From contig JAFVBO010000026.1 in assembly GCA_017479935.1 (NCBI GenBank), positions 1 to 54,227 of the forward strand: a stretch of DNA of 54,227 nucleotides, in the 5' to 3' direction. Positions 25,789 to 34,967 of this stretch are shown here, piece after piece (within the stretch, counting starts at the first letter, position 1; the number at the start of each line of letters is the position of its first letter). The DNA is from Lachnospiraceae bacterium (GTDB lineage Bacteria > Bacillota > Clostridia > Lachnospirales > Lachnospiraceae). The notes under the pieces are model-generated. The model had not been told where the DNA came from. It saw only the letters and a program-made list of their open reading frames with translations, and ran no database searches. Position numbers and translations under genes: made by a program.

Positions 25789-26763
25789 ATGAAAAAAGCA
25801 ACCCGTTTACTGGCACTTCTTCTGTCTCTGGCCATGACAGCCGGGCTGATGGCCGGCTGCGCCACCCCTTCGGCTTCCAAGGATGGCGAAAAAGCCTCAA
25901 ATGAAGTGGAGAACACCGCCGTCACCTTCACCGACATGACCGGCCGTGAAATCACGTTGGACGCTCCGGCTGACCGCATCGTCGCGCTGACGGCTTCCGA
26001 CTGCGAGATTCTCTATGCCCTCGGCGCCGGCGACAAGCTGGTGGGCCGCGGCGAGTACTGTGACTACCCGGCGGAGGTATTTGAGGTTCCGTCCGTGCAG
26101 TCCGGCTATGAGACCAACATTGAGCAGATCATCGAGCTGAAGCCGGATGTCCTTGTCATGGCCACAATGGCTCAGACTGTGGAGCAGGTGGAACAGCTGG
26201 AGAACGCCGGAATCAAGGTGGTCGTCTCCGACGCGCAGAATATCGAAGGAGTTTACACCGCCATCAACATGCTGGGAACACTGACCGGCAAGACCGCCGA
26301 AGCCACCACCATTGTGGACAGCATGAAGAAGACCTTTGACGAGGTGAGCGCCAAGGCTGACGAAGAGTCCGCCGGATCCATTTACTTTGAGGTTTCCCCG
26401 CTGCAGTATGGTCTCTGGACCGCCGGAAAGGGCACCTTCATGGACGAGATCGCCAACATGCTGGGCTTAAAGAATGCCTTCGCCGATGTGGAAGGTTGGG
26501 CGGAGATTTCCGAGGAGCAGGTGATTGAGCGCGCGCCCGACTACATTCTGACCATCACGATGTACTTTGGCGAAGGCCCCACACCCGAGGAAGAAATCCT
26601 TTCCCGCAAAGGCTGGGAAAACATCCCTGCCGTCAAGAACCAGAAAATCCTGAACCTGCAGAACAACGAACTGTCCCGCCCGGCCCCCCGTCTGGCGGAC
26701 GCAGCCCGCATGCTGTATGATCTGATCCACGGGACTGCTGCCGAGGAAGACAAAGCAGCGTAA
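25789..26763 (+). CDS. btuF: Cobalamin ABC transporter substrate-binding lipoprotein
   Basis: Extracytosolic corrinoid-binding lipoprotein of 324 residues. Lipobox LMAGC with Cys near residue 24, followed by a periplasmic-binding-protein class III fold (about 45-315) with PADRIVAL and IIELKPDVLVMA. ATG 25789 follows TAGGAGG. Assignment to cobalamin rests on the riboswitch directly upstream; without it, iron-siderophore binding would be equally possible. The last codons are tandemly duplicated beyond the stop (26710-26819). Confidence 0.9.
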   Translation: MKKATRLLALLLSLAMTAGLMAGCATPSASKDGEKASNEVENTAVTFTDMTGREITLDAPADRIVALTASDCEILYALGAGDKLVGRGEYCDYPAEVFEVPSVQSGYETNIEQIIELKPDVLVMATMAQTVEQVEQLENAGIKVVVSDAQNIEGVYTAINMLGTLTGKTAEATTIVDSMKKTFDEVSAKADEESAGSIYFEVSPLQYGLWTAGKGTFMDEIANMLGLKNAFADVEGWAEISEEQVIERAPDYILTITMYFGEGPTPEEEILSRKGWENIPAVKNQKILNLQNNELSRPAPRLADAARMLYDLIHGTAAEEDKAA

Positions 26764-26819
26764 TGTGCTGCACATTCTGATCCATGGAACTGCTGCCGAG
26801 GAAGATAAAGTAGCGTAAT
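26710..26819 (+). repeat. 55-bp tandem duplication of the btuF 3' end
   Basis: Unit 26710-26764 holds the last 17 btuF codons and stop. Unit 26765-26819 is a diverged copy (for example CACGGGACTGCTGCCGAGGA against CATGGAACTGCTGCCGAGGA), out of frame, whose TAA-TATG end supplies the btuC start where the first copy reads TAATGTG. Confidence 0.85.
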
Positions 26820-27863
26820 ATGAAGAACAAAAACACCGCCACACATGGCTTTGGCCCAAAAGAATATCTTCTCTGCGCCGCTGCCACGCTGGCGGTGTTT
26901 CTTCTCTGTGTCTGTCTGGGGAGTGTCAACCTGCCTTTGGCGGACACTTTAGCGGCGTTCCGGGACATCCTGACGGGAACCGTGCCGGAGGAAACCACGC
27001 TCGCCTATCGGATCCTGCAGCCGGTGCGCCTCCCCCGGATCCTGTGCGCCTCGCTTTCCGGCGCGGCACTTTCCCTGTGCGGTGCCTGCATGCAGGGCCT
27101 GTTAAAGAATCCCCTGGCAGACGGATCCACGCTTGGCGTCTCCGCAGGCGCAAGCCTCGGAGCCATCTGCTCCATCGCGTTCGGCTTCTCTGTTCCGGGC
27201 CTTCTGTTTAGCGGCACCATGGTGTCCGCCGTGATCGCGGCCTTTATCTCCCTTGCTATTATCCTCAGCTTCGCCTACCGGCTGGACGCCTCCCTGTCCA
27301 CCAATACGATCATCCTGATCGGCATTGTCTATTCCATGCTGGTGTCGGCCATGTCCAACCTGGTGATCACCTTCGCGGGCGATCGGGTCAAGACCATCAC
27401 CTTCTGGAACATGGGGTCGCTTCAAGGGACCAGCTATCCCAACGCGGCCGCGCTCGCCATCTGCCTGCTCGTCTGCGGCGGCATTCTTCTCTTAACCGCC
27501 GAAGAGTTAAACGCCTTCTCCATCGGAGAGGAAAACGCCCGCTCCATCGGCGTCAATGTCCGAGCCGTCCGCCTGCGGGTGCTCATCTGTGTCAGCATCT
27601 TAATCGGCGTATGCGTTTCTATCGGCGGAAGCATCAGCTTCGTAGGGCTCATCACCCCGCATCTGGTGCGCCCCTTAACCGGGCCGAACCACAAGCGGCT
27701 TTTGCCCGCCTCCCTGTTCGGAGGCGCCATCTTCCTTCTGCTGGCGGATTTGTGCGCGCGCACGATTTTGGCGCCCCGCGAGCTTCCCATCGGCGTCGTC
27801 ACCTCCATCGTGGGAAGCATCCTGTTTGTCCATATCTTCTACACAGGGCGAAAGCAAAGATAG
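26820..27863 (+). CDS. btuC: Cobalamin ABC transporter permease (FecCD family)
   Basis: A 347-residue inner-membrane permease with about ten hydrophobic segments. Family signatures include GACMQGLLKNPLADGSTLG (about 88-106) and ISFVGLITPHLVRPL (about 275-289). It forms the channel dimer for the btuF-delivered ligand. Its start lies at the end of the duplicated btuF tail, so the repeat replaces the usual spacer. No strong Shine-Dalgarno is present apart from the AGGAAGA inside the repeat, about 20 bases upstream. Confidence 0.92.
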   Translation: MKNKNTATHGFGPKEYLLCAAATLAVFLLCVCLGSVNLPLADTLAAFRDILTGTVPEETTLAYRILQPVRLPRILCASLSGAALSLCGACMQGLLKNPLADGSTLGVSAGASLGAICSIAFGFSVPGLLFSGTMVSAVIAAFISLAIILSFAYRLDASLSTNTIILIGIVYSMLVSAMSNLVITFAGDRVKTITFWNMGSLQGTSYPNAAALAICLLVCGGILLLTAEELNAFSIGEENARSIGVNVRAVRLRVLICVSILIGVCVSIGGSISFVGLITPHLVRPLTGPNHKRLLPASLFGGAIFLLLADLCARTILAPRELPIGVVTSIVGSILFVHIFYTGRKQR

Positions 27864-27940
27864 GCCAAGCATTTGGGGGCATGACGATTTACAGGCACCG
27901 ATTTTTACAGAACATTTTATTCAGGAGCGTAGAACAATCC

Positions 27941-28765
27941 ATGGAAAAAGCAGAGCTTCTATCGGTCCAAAATCTATCTGTCGCACTAAGCGGCAAGCAC
28001 ATCCTGCAGGACGTTTCTTTCACCTTAAACGAAGGCGACTGGCTGATGCTCATCGGCCCGAACGGCGCCGGAAAGAGCACCCTGATCAACGCGGTTTCTC
28101 AGGCCATTCCCTACTCTGGAAACATCCGCATTCTGGGTAAGGATTCCAAACAAATGAAAAGCCGATCACTCGCAAGAGCAATCGGCGTATTAAACCAAAA
28201 TCATTATGTTGGCTACGGTTTTACCGTAGAGGAAGTCATCCGGCTGGGGCTCTATTCCCACAGGGAGGGCTTCTTTTCTTTGCGCGCGCCGTCTAAGTCC
28301 GCGGAAAATTCTGCCTTCGGGAAAGCGAAGTATACGTCTTTTGACCCGGACCAGGCGGTTTTCGACGCCGCCGGGAAAACCGGCCTGACCGAGCTTCTCT
28401 CCCACTCTATCCTGACCTTATCCGGCGGGGAGCTGCAGCGGACATTCCTAGCCCAGCTTTTTGTGCAGGACCCGCAGATTCTGATCCTGGATGAGCCCGC
28501 CAACCACCTGGATCTGATTTACCAGCAGCAGATCTTTTCGCTCGTGAAAGAATGGCAAAGCCGTCCGGACCGGGCGGTTCTTTCCGTTGTCCATGACCTA
28601 AGCCTGGCCAAAAAATATGGCAGCCGGGCGCTTCTTTTAAGAAACGGCCAGACGGCTGCCTTGGGTACGGTATCGGAAGTCATGTCGCCGGAGCTTTTAG
28701 AATCCGTCTATTCCATGGATGTGTACGCGTGGATGCAGGATCTGTACGGAAGGTGGAGCCGGTAG
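27941..28765 (+). CDS. btuD: Cobalamin ABC transporter ATP-binding protein
   Basis: A 274-residue ATPase that energises the importer. Walker A GPNGAGKST (about 38-46), signature LSGGE, Walker B ILILDEPANHLDL and switch-histidine VVHDL are all intact. An unusual insert of about 30 residues (HREGFFSLRAPSKSAENSAF) sits before the signature helix. ATG 27941 was chosen for homology fit, with AGGAG 13 bases upstream; an in-frame ATG at 27881 is possible. Confidence 0.9.
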   Translation: MEKAELLSVQNLSVALSGKHILQDVSFTLNEGDWLMLIGPNGAGKSTLINAVSQAIPYSGNIRILGKDSKQMKSRSLARAIGVLNQNHYVGYGFTVEEVIRLGLYSHREGFFSLRAPSKSAENSAFGKAKYTSFDPDQAVFDAAGKTGLTELLSHSILTLSGGELQRTFLAQLFVQDPQILILDEPANHLDLIYQQQIFSLVKEWQSRPDRAVLSVVHDLSLAKKYGSRALLLRNGQTAALGTVSEVMSPELLESVYSMDVYAWMQDLYGRWSR

Positions 28766-28865
28766 ATCATTCCACCATGGCTGGCTATGCTGAGGTTTTT
28801 GACCCGCACTCCCAGAAAAACAGCCTGCGTTTTGGGGCCAGTTACTTAAGACACGATGGACTAGC

Positions 28866-28892
28866 GTAACTGTTCAGGTACTGAACAGTTAC
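28866..28892. terminator. Bidirectional hairpin between btuD and GNAT gene
   Basis: GTAACTGTTCAG (28866-28877) and CTGAACAGTTAC (28881-28892) form a perfect 12-bp stem with loop GTA between two convergent genes. T-runs are short, so termination is likely but not certain. The rest of the 28766-28895 gap shows nothing else. Confidence 0.6.
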
Positions 28893-28895
28893 GTA

Positions 28896-29339
28896 CTAGC
28901 TTAAGTTTTTCTCCATCCGCACACAGGTAAATGGATCCACAAAGTAAGCGGTTCCGTCCACCTCCGTATACCCCAGTTTCTTATAAAACCCAACGGCTAC
29001 GTCGCGGCTCTCTAAAACCGCCTTTTCATAGCCAAGCTCCACAAGCCATTTTTCTGCTTCCCGCATGACCAGCTCGCCCAGTCCCTTTCCACGAAATTCC
29101 TGCAGGACCACCACGCGCCCGATCATCACGCTTTTTTCATCCAGATCATAGAACCGGCAGGTGGCGACGGGAAATCCGTCACTTAACACGACGATATACT
29201 TCGTGTCCGGAGCATCATGACTGTCAATCTCCGCATGAAGCGGAATATGATGCTCATGCATCATCGCATGAATTCGCACGTAATACGCCCCAGCCTGCTG
29301 CCAAAGCTCTGTTGCCCGCAATACTTCTATATATGCCAT
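28896..29339 (-). CDS. GNAT-family N-acetyltransferase
   Basis: A 147-residue cytoplasmic acyl-CoA-dependent acetyltransferase. The acetyl-CoA motif VVLQEFRGKGLGELVMREA (about 77-95) and the C-terminal GFYKKLGYTEV (about 116-126) are typical of the ElaA/YjcF-like group. The substrate is unknown. It stands alone, convergent with the btuFCD operon. Confidence 0.9.
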   Translation of the reverse strand: MAYIEVLRATELWQQAGAYYVRIHAMMHEHHIPLHAEIDSHDAPDTKYIVVLSDGFPVATCRFYDLDEKSVMIGRVVVLQEFRGKGLGELVMREAEKWLVELGYEKAVLESRDVAVGFYKKLGYTEVDGTAYFVDPFTCVRMEKNLS

Positions 29340-29413
29340 TTCCTTCGTCTCCCTTTGCTGTCATTCTAGCTATATGCAGTCCAGCACATCTGCGCTGCAC
29401 GTCTACGCACTTT

Positions 29414-30691
29414 TTACTTCATCGGTAACATATGTTTCGTCAGCCGCTTAGGGAACGGCCCTTCCACTTGACAAGGAATCCCCAACTCCGTCAGCACCTC
29501 CTCGAACACGGCCGCGTATTTCGTTTCGTCAAGCAGCTGCATGATCGTCACGAAGATTCTGTCCCCCACGGAAGACACTTCCAGGAGCACATGCCCTTCC
29601 ACCACTATCGCGTAGGACTCCATATAATCCGCAACTTCTCCCCAGTCCATAAATCCCGTGTAGTTCACGATATAGGTGCCATGCGATCCCTTACTGGTGG
29701 AGGAATCGTTCTTTTTCACAAAGGCGATCTTGTTCTTCAGTCCCTGGATCTCATCCAGCTTCTCCATCGTCTCAAAATTACCCCGTACTTCCGCAAGACT
29801 GACCGAAGGATCCGTCTGCAGCATGATCTGTCCGCGGGTCATGGTGCCGAGTTTTTCCATATCCCACGTAAGCTGCTCCCGCTCATAATCGATATGCACA
29901 TGGCTGAGCAAATCGCAGTGTGTATTCGGAAAACCGAGGGCTGCCGAAGGGTTGTGACCGATCTCGCCCCCGACCACCGGGACTTTTGCCGGCAGCACTC
30001 TATCCAGCGCCTTTGCCATCACAATCAGGAAGAAGGCAGCCACACTGGCGTCATTCTGCCTGGCAAAAGCCATGATATCCTTCTGGGCAAAGGTATACAG
30101 CCGAAAATTGGGCTTCCGCTTGAATGGATTGAACATCCCGTTTAAGTAATCCGCGATAAGCACATGAGGCTTCTTGCTCTGGTAACAAAAGATTGGCTCT
30201 TCCGCACTTAACATATCGAGCGTGGGCTCCGCCGTCTCGCCGGGAAGTAGCTCGCTCCCCGGCTTTCGAATCGCGGGGGCGACCGGGGTTATCCCGTACT
30301 GATCTGTCACATACTGCCAGATACAGGTCATCAGGAAAGGCTGATACCCTCTGCCTCCGCACAGGGCGTGGCTGATATACAGATTGATCTCCCTTCCCTC
30401 GCATTCGACAAACGTCAGATGCCCATTGACTTCCGGGCTTCCGAGCATCGGACAGGTCTTGCCTTTCTTTTGCACGACAATCTTCTTTGGATTGGGCGAA
30501 AGCGTATACGCTCCTTCTTCATCTACCCCCACGCGAACGGCGAAGTACGGATAGCGGGTGATTGCCTTATTGACCGCCTGATCCAGCACCTGCAAATCAA
30601 CCGGATCCTTCATGATGACCCTTCCGCGGATGCAATAGGAGAAGGTCTTCTCACTCTTGTAAAATCTGAAAGTGTCATAACTGTGTTTCAT
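29414..30691 (-). CDS. Condensation/acetyltransferase-fold protein with altered HxxxDG motif
   Basis: A 425-residue protein of the CoA-dependent acyltransferase (condensation-like, alcohol O-acetyltransferase-like) fold. The N-terminal half has KAITRYPYFAVRV and the site ISHALCGGRGY (about 106-116), where the family motif HxxxDG reads HALCGG, with Gly for Asp. The C-terminal half has TYIVNYTGFMDWG. No carrier-protein or NRPS genes are nearby, so a stand-alone acyltransferase or a non-catalytic relative is possible. Function unknown. Confidence 0.75.
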   Translation of the reverse strand: MKHSYDTFRFYKSEKTFSYCIRGRVIMKDPVDLQVLDQAVNKAITRYPYFAVRVGVDEEGAYTLSPNPKKIVVQKKGKTCPMLGSPEVNGHLTFVECEGREINLYISHALCGGRGYQPFLMTCIWQYVTDQYGITPVAPAIRKPGSELLPGETAEPTLDMLSAEEPIFCYQSKKPHVLIADYLNGMFNPFKRKPNFRLYTFAQKDIMAFARQNDASVAAFFLIVMAKALDRVLPAKVPVVGGEIGHNPSAALGFPNTHCDLLSHVHIDYEREQLTWDMEKLGTMTRGQIMLQTDPSVSLAEVRGNFETMEKLDEIQGLKNKIAFVKKNDSSTSKGSHGTYIVNYTGFMDWGEVADYMESYAIVVEGHVLLEVSSVGDRIFVTIMQLLDETKYAAVFEEVLTELGIPCQVEGPFPKRLTKHMLPMK

Positions 30692-30766
30692 AGGCTCTTC
30701 TCCTTAAAACAGGTATCAAATGAAACAGCACAGGTTCCAGGCCATCCACCTGTGACATAGGTCGCG

Positions 30767-31204
30767 CTAGAGATTTTTTTTAAATCCTTTCACCATGTCA
30801 GCCGGAAACCCGTTCTTTTCATAGAAGTGATGCGCCTGCACCCGATACGAGGAAGACGTCAGATTGATATACCTTCCTCCGTTTTGTCTGACATAGTCCT
30901 CCAGGCAGGTCAGGAGAAAGGTTCCCACGCCTTTCCCCCGCTGCGCTTCGTCCACGACAAAGTTTTCCATGCTATAGTAATTTCTTGTGTCATCGGTCAG
31001 ATCGGGGCAGCAGGTAAGCTGGCCGGAGGCAATCAGCTGATCCTCCTCGTCATAGACGCCCGCCAGCAAAACATCCGGTCGCTTCGCCAGCTTTGCAAAG
31101 CCAGCCCGGAGCTTTTCCGGATCCGGAACCATTCCGGTTAACTGGTCATACAGGCTTCCCAGCTTTGGCAGATCTTTTTCTCTTACGGCATGGAATGTAA
31201 ACAT
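30767..31204 (-). CDS. GNAT-family N-acetyltransferase
   Basis: A 145-residue acetyltransferase. Acetyl-CoA site VVDEAQRGKGVGTFLLTCLE (about 87-106) and C-terminal AHHFYEKNGF (about 124-133). It is unrelated in sequence to the GNAT at 28896 beyond the fold. It has its own weak ribosome site (AAGGG). Substrate unknown. Confidence 0.9.
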   Translation of the reverse strand: MFTFHAVREKDLPKLGSLYDQLTGMVPDPEKLRAGFAKLAKRPDVLLAGVYDEEDQLIASGQLTCCPDLTDDTRNYYSMENFVVDEAQRGKGVGTFLLTCLEDYVRQNGGRYINLTSSSYRVQAHHFYEKNGFPADMVKGFKKNL

Positions 31205-31267
31205 ATTTTTCCCTTATCAACGTTTGTTTTACAGATCCTGATCCGACGGATCGGCTCAGCTTAAGAC

Positions 31268-31903
31268 TTAGGCCAGCTTCTTCAGGAAATCCGCAATCTC
31301 CTGATCCTGGCAGTTCGGATAGAACAGCTCGGCGAAATTCTTTCCGGCGATGGTGGCGCGGACGAATTCCGGATCCAGATCCTTTAAGATATCGATCAAC
31401 GGGCGATAGGTGATCGCCTTGACCCCATCTAAGATTTTCTTGTTGCGCTGTTCCGGCACCACGCGCTCCTTCGGATAGCCGTTGCCGTGGCCAAAGCCAA
31501 AGAGCTGTTCAAACATCATACCGAGCTTTAATTCCGCGCCCCAGCCAAAATCCTTGGCAAAGGGGATCGCCGCGCAGTTACCGTCGTTGATCTGCGCGAA
31601 CATGTAGCCGTCGGAAGGGTCCACCAGATGACCGCAGATCACGCCCGGGAAACTGTTGCAGGCCAGCATGGCGCCTTCGCCCGTGCCGCAGCCGGTGATC
31701 ACATAGTCCGCCGCGCCGGTGTTTAAGAGGAGGGAGGCCAGAAGCCCGCACTGTACATAGGTGAGCTGTGCTTCATCCTCCGCGGAGTACATGCCGTAGT
31801 TGACCACGGTGTGGCCCATCGGTTCGACCACTTTCTTCAGAGTGGCTTCAATCAGACTGTTTTTCGCCGCCTGGCTGTTTTCATTGATTAACGCAATACG
31901 CAT
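31268..31903 (-). CDS. RpiB/LacA/LacB-family sugar-phosphate isomerase
   Basis: A 211-residue enzyme of the ribose-5-phosphate isomerase B family, interconverting aldose and ketose phosphates. The active-site stretch ITGCGTGEGAMLACNSFPGV (about 69-88) holds the catalytic Cys, and the N-terminus MRIALINENSQAAKN is typical. It is longer than RpiB (about 150) because of a C-terminal extension of about 60 residues, as in a subgroup of uncharacterised clostridial homologues. It stands alone, so the sugar is not predictable. Confidence 0.88.
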   Translation of the reverse strand: MRIALINENSQAAKNSLIEATLKKVVEPMGHTVVNYGMYSAEDEAQLTYVQCGLLASLLLNTGAADYVITGCGTGEGAMLACNSFPGVICGHLVDPSDGYMFAQINDGNCAAIPFAKDFGWGAELKLGMMFEQLFGFGHGNGYPKERVVPEQRNKKILDGVKAITYRPLIDILKDLDPEFVRATIAGKNFAELFYPNCQDQEIADFLKKLA

Positions 31904-31995
31904 TTTTCTGTTTCCTTTCTTCTTTTAATGGAAAGTGGCTGCAAGCAGCCATTTTCCTGCATTTTCTGCATATTTGTGCTGAATAGTTACTTTTA

Positions 31996-32742
31996 TTACA
32001 TGTTTCCAACCAACTGATCTTTTAATATTCCAAGCACTTCCCGCAGTAAATTGTTGGGCAGATAAACAGGGTTGGACCTTGCCGCGATCCCGCATACGTT
32101 GCGGATTCCCTGCTTTTTCGCCAGCCCGATTCCCCGGAACAGATGGAAATTGTTGGTGATGATCCCCACCCGATCATTCTCCGGGTCCAGAAAGACGAGG
32201 CTGTTCTTGATATTGGAAACCGTGTTGACCGACTCCGTCTCCATGCGGATCCGCTCCTCGGCTATCCCGTTTTGCACCAGGTATCGTTTCATGCCCTCCG
32301 CTTCCGGAAACGGCTCGTTATACCCCTGCCCGCCGGTGACGATGCAGACGGTATCCGGGTTCTCGTTCAGGTAGCGAACCGCCTCATCCAGGCGATACCG
32401 AAGGACCACGCTGGGGCCGGATTCGTACACCTGCGCGCCCAGCACGATCAGATAATCCAGGTCTACTTCCCCGCGATCGCGGAAGTTTTTTCCGATGCAG
32501 GACAGGCCAAACGCGATCACCAGGATACCCAGGATCGTCAGACCATAAACCCCGTATCGGATCAGCGCCGGTAATTTCACCCACAGGCCGGTTCGAACCA
32601 GAACTGCCAGGCCGATGAAACCAAGGCCTAATAAAACCCACACCAGAAAGAAACCGGTTCCGCTTCCCGTGGCCCGCACCATGACGGAATATAAGAGACA
32701 TAGGCAGCCCAATATCCCCAAAATCAAACTTCTTACTTTCAT
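31996..32742 (-). CDS. YdcF/SanA-type DUF218 membrane protein
   Basis: A 248-residue protein with three N-terminal membrane segments (about 5-80) and an extracytosolic DUF218 domain (about 95-235) beginning DYLIVLGAQVYESGP and containing CIVTGGQGYNEP. Relatives (ElyC, SanA, YdcF) are linked to envelope integrity; the biochemical activity is not established. It is monocistronic, about 120 bases from the next gene. Confidence 0.88.
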   Translation of the reverse strand: MKVRSLILGILGCLCLLYSVMVRATGSGTGFFLVWVLLGLGFIGLAVLVRTGLWVKLPALIRYGVYGLTILGILVIAFGLSCIGKNFRDRGEVDLDYLIVLGAQVYESGPSVVLRYRLDEAVRYLNENPDTVCIVTGGQGYNEPFPEAEGMKRYLVQNGIAEERIRMETESVNTVSNIKNSLVFLDPENDRVGIITNNFHLFRGIGLAKKQGIRNVCGIAARSNPVYLPNNLLREVLGILKDQLVGNM

Positions 32743-32860
32743 CCAAAAGCTTCCCCTTTATAAATATATCTTCTTTTCAAATGAAGCGACTTCTCCCCTA
32801 AGAAGCCATCTTTCCCCTAATCTATTTGTCCCTGGCACATTACGCCAAAACAGTTCTCTT

Positions 32861-33358
32861 TCACAGCTTCTGCACAATCCCGTGCACCCGCCTGGCCACC
32901 TCGCTGCCCAGTAGGCCGATCAGCACACCGGCCACGCAGCCACTGATGAGAAGCGCCGGCAGATACCCTGCCATATTGGTCGCCAAAAGCACGCTGGCCA
33001 CCGCGATCTGGCCCACGTTGTGCGCCACACCGCCAGCCACGCTCACGCCGGCCATGCTGAATTTGTCCGTCTTCTTTAAGAGAACCATGACCAGAAAACT
33101 TAAGATGCCGCCGGCCAGACTGTAGAGCATAGCCGCTGTATTCCCAAAGGTAAACGCGACCAGCAAAATGCGCACCATGGACAAAATGAAGGCGTCCCTG
33201 GCGCCAAGCTCATAGAGCGCTACGATAATAACCAGGTTTGTCAGGCCAAGCTTGATGCCCGGAACCGGAAACGGAATGGGAATCATCGATTCCACCCAGG
33301 ACAGCAGCATGGCCAATGCGATGAGCAAGCCATACAAGGCGATTTTCTTTGTATTCAA
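32861..33358 (-). CDS. Gx-transporter (PF07456-type, EetB-like) membrane protein
   Basis: A 165-residue hydrophobic protein with five to six membrane segments, often annotated as heptaprenyl diphosphate synthase component I. GIKLGLTNLVIIVALYELG and GGVAHNVGQIAVA are family hallmarks. The start is a TTG at 33358 with GGAGG 5 bases upstream; the longer in-frame ATG version overlaps the GT2 gene. In many Firmicutes it pairs with a NusG-II protein in flavin-based extracellular electron transfer loci, and the pair here is split only by a GT2 gene. This is a recognised association, not proof of function. Confidence 0.85.
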   Translation of the reverse strand: MNTKKIALYGLLIALAMLLSWVESMIPIPFPVPGIKLGLTNLVIIVALYELGARDAFILSMVRILLVAFTFGNTAAMLYSLAGGILSFLVMVLLKKTDKFSMAGVSVAGGVAHNVGQIAVASVLLATNMAGYLPALLISGCVAGVLIGLLGSEVARRVHGIVQKL

Positions 33359-33416
33359 CCTAACCTCCAAAGCAGTTTCTTCCCCTGAAACACCAAACGA
33401 TACATGGGTTGACCTG

Positions 33417-34418
33417 CTACCTCTTCCACACACTTCCCGGCGCGTCGATCCAGGTTCTCTCGCTGATGATATAGCGCGGGCGTTCTTTCACTTCCAGATA
33501 AATCTTTCCGATGTATTCACCCATCACGCCCAGACAGATGAGCTGCACTCCGCTCACAAAGCAGATGATGCAGGTCATGCTGGCCCAGCCGGGCACCACG
33601 TTCCCGCTGATGGCCGTGATAAACGCCCAGATCACCCCGATAAAACTGATAAGGGCCACCAGAAAGCCCAGCCAGGTAATGATTCGCAGCGGTTTCACGC
33701 TAAAGCTCGTGACGCCATCCGCCGCAAAGGAACACATGCGGCTGAAGGAATAATGGCTTTTGCCCGCCAGGCGCTCCTTCCGCTCATAGTAGACCGACGT
33801 GCTGTGCAGCCCGATGAGCGGCACCATTCCCCGGAGGAATAAATTGGCTTCCTTAAAATTCGCGAGCTCATCCAGCGCGCGCCGGGACATCAACCGGAAA
33901 TCCGCGTGATTGTAGACCACGTCCGCGCCCAGCCACTGCAAGAAGCGATAGAACCCTTCGGCCGTTTTTTTCTTAAAAGTGGAATCCGTGTCGCGCCGGC
34001 TCCGCACGCCGTACACGATATCGCTCCCCTTCGCGTAGGCATCCACCATGGCTTCCATCGCTTTCACATCGTCCTGCCCGTCGCAGTCAATGGAAATCGT
34101 GATATCCGCCTTGTCTTTCGCCTCCATGAGCCCGGCCAGAAGCGCGTTCTGATGTCCGTAATTGCGGCTTAAGGAAAGCCCTAGAAAATGCTCATCGTTG
34201 TCGGCCAGCTCCCGGATTATCCCCCAGGTTTCGTCATGGCTTCCATCGTTGACGAGCAGGATCTGGCTTTCATCCGCAACTTTTCGTTTTGCAATCAGAT
34301 CCTCCAGCTCCGTAAGGAACAGCCTGGAGCTGATCGGAAGGACCGCCTCCTCATTATAGCAGGGGACCACGATCATCAGTTTCGGAATCTTCTTCTTTCC
34401 GTTTCCTTCTGCCGTCAT
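33417..34418 (-). CDS. GT2 polyprenyl-phosphate glycosyltransferase (GtrB/DPM1-like)
   Basis: A 333-residue membrane glycosyltransferase that would load a sugar onto a polyprenyl phosphate. The GT-A catalytic domain contains VVPCYNEE (about 18-25), LLVNDGSHDET, the DCDGQDD (DXD region, about 109-115) and a Arg/Lys-rich gate (YGVRSRRD). Two C-terminal membrane helices (about 240-310) fit the GtrB/ArnC type. ATG 34418 follows GGGGAGGAG. It is an odd neighbour inside an electron-transfer block. Confidence 0.92.
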   Translation of the reverse strand: MTAEGNGKKKIPKLMIVVPCYNEEAVLPISSRLFLTELEDLIAKRKVADESQILLVNDGSHDETWGIIRELADNDEHFLGLSLSRNYGHQNALLAGLMEAKDKADITISIDCDGQDDVKAMEAMVDAYAKGSDIVYGVRSRRDTDSTFKKKTAEGFYRFLQWLGADVVYNHADFRLMSRRALDELANFKEANLFLRGMVPLIGLHSTSVYYERKERLAGKSHYSFSRMCSFAADGVTSFSVKPLRIITWLGFLVALISFIGVIWAFITAISGNVVPGWASMTCIICFVSGVQLICLGVMGEYIGKIYLEVKERPRYIISERTWIDAPGSVWKR

Positions 34419-34512
34419 GTTTCTCCTCCCCGGTTCGCTTCTTACGCAGATCATGTATATGAGGCCCTGTCTAAAGCTTTGTATGCTTCACACGCAACCC
34501 CTGACCTGCCAT

Positions 34513-34899
34513 TTAATCCAGCCCGTCCGGATTATTCTCTCCGCCCATCACCGTGACCACCATCTTGTGCGGCAGGCAGACAATGGTTTCCCCATTGTAC
34601 CGGATTCCCTTGGAATAGTTCCGCACACAGATTTTATCCGGACAATTGGCCTCCGTCACGCGGGCGATGCCGTCCTTGATCACCAGGAAATTCCGCCCGT
34701 CCTCTTCCGACAAAATCTCCAGCGTCGCATCCTTCCCGAGCGGCAGCCGGGCGTATTCCTCCTGATTCACGGTCACAACCACCTCGGCCCCCACACTCTC
34801 ATGGGACTTCATGTACAGGTAGCCGCCCAGCGCGAGCGCCAGAATGACCAGCGTGAGGATCAGATCGGCTTTTCGGATTTGTCTTCGTTTTTCTTCCAT
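34513..34899 (-). CDS. NusG domain II (PF07009-type, EetA-like) membrane-anchored protein
   Basis: A 128-residue protein with one N-terminal membrane helix (about 12-29) and an extracytosolic NusG-II domain, whose hallmark ANCPDKICVRN plus ETIVCLPHKMVV lies at about 82-118. Two conserved cysteines are visible in these motifs. In other Firmicutes this family accompanies the Gx protein, ApbE and FMN-binding proteins in electron transfer to extracytosolic flavins. It follows ApbE on the same strand, 69 bases downstream, so co-expression is likely. Confidence 0.88.
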   Translation of the reverse strand: MEEKRRQIRKADLILTLVILALALGGYLYMKSHESVGAEVVVTVNQEEYARLPLGKDATLEILSEEDGRNFLVIKDGIARVTEANCPDKICVRNYSKGIRYNGETIVCLPHKMVVTVMGGENNPDGLD

Positions 34900-34967
34900 C
34901 AAAAACTCCCTTGCAGTGCTCCGAGCCGCATCACATGCCATAAAAGCGGCCGCGTCAGCTTCGCACT

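Noticed and set aside
32820-32860. Another member of the TGACAGGGG repeat family (TTTGTCCCTGGCACATTACG)
   Set aside because: Only a short partial resemblance without palindromic partner; likely chance or a different decayed repeat.
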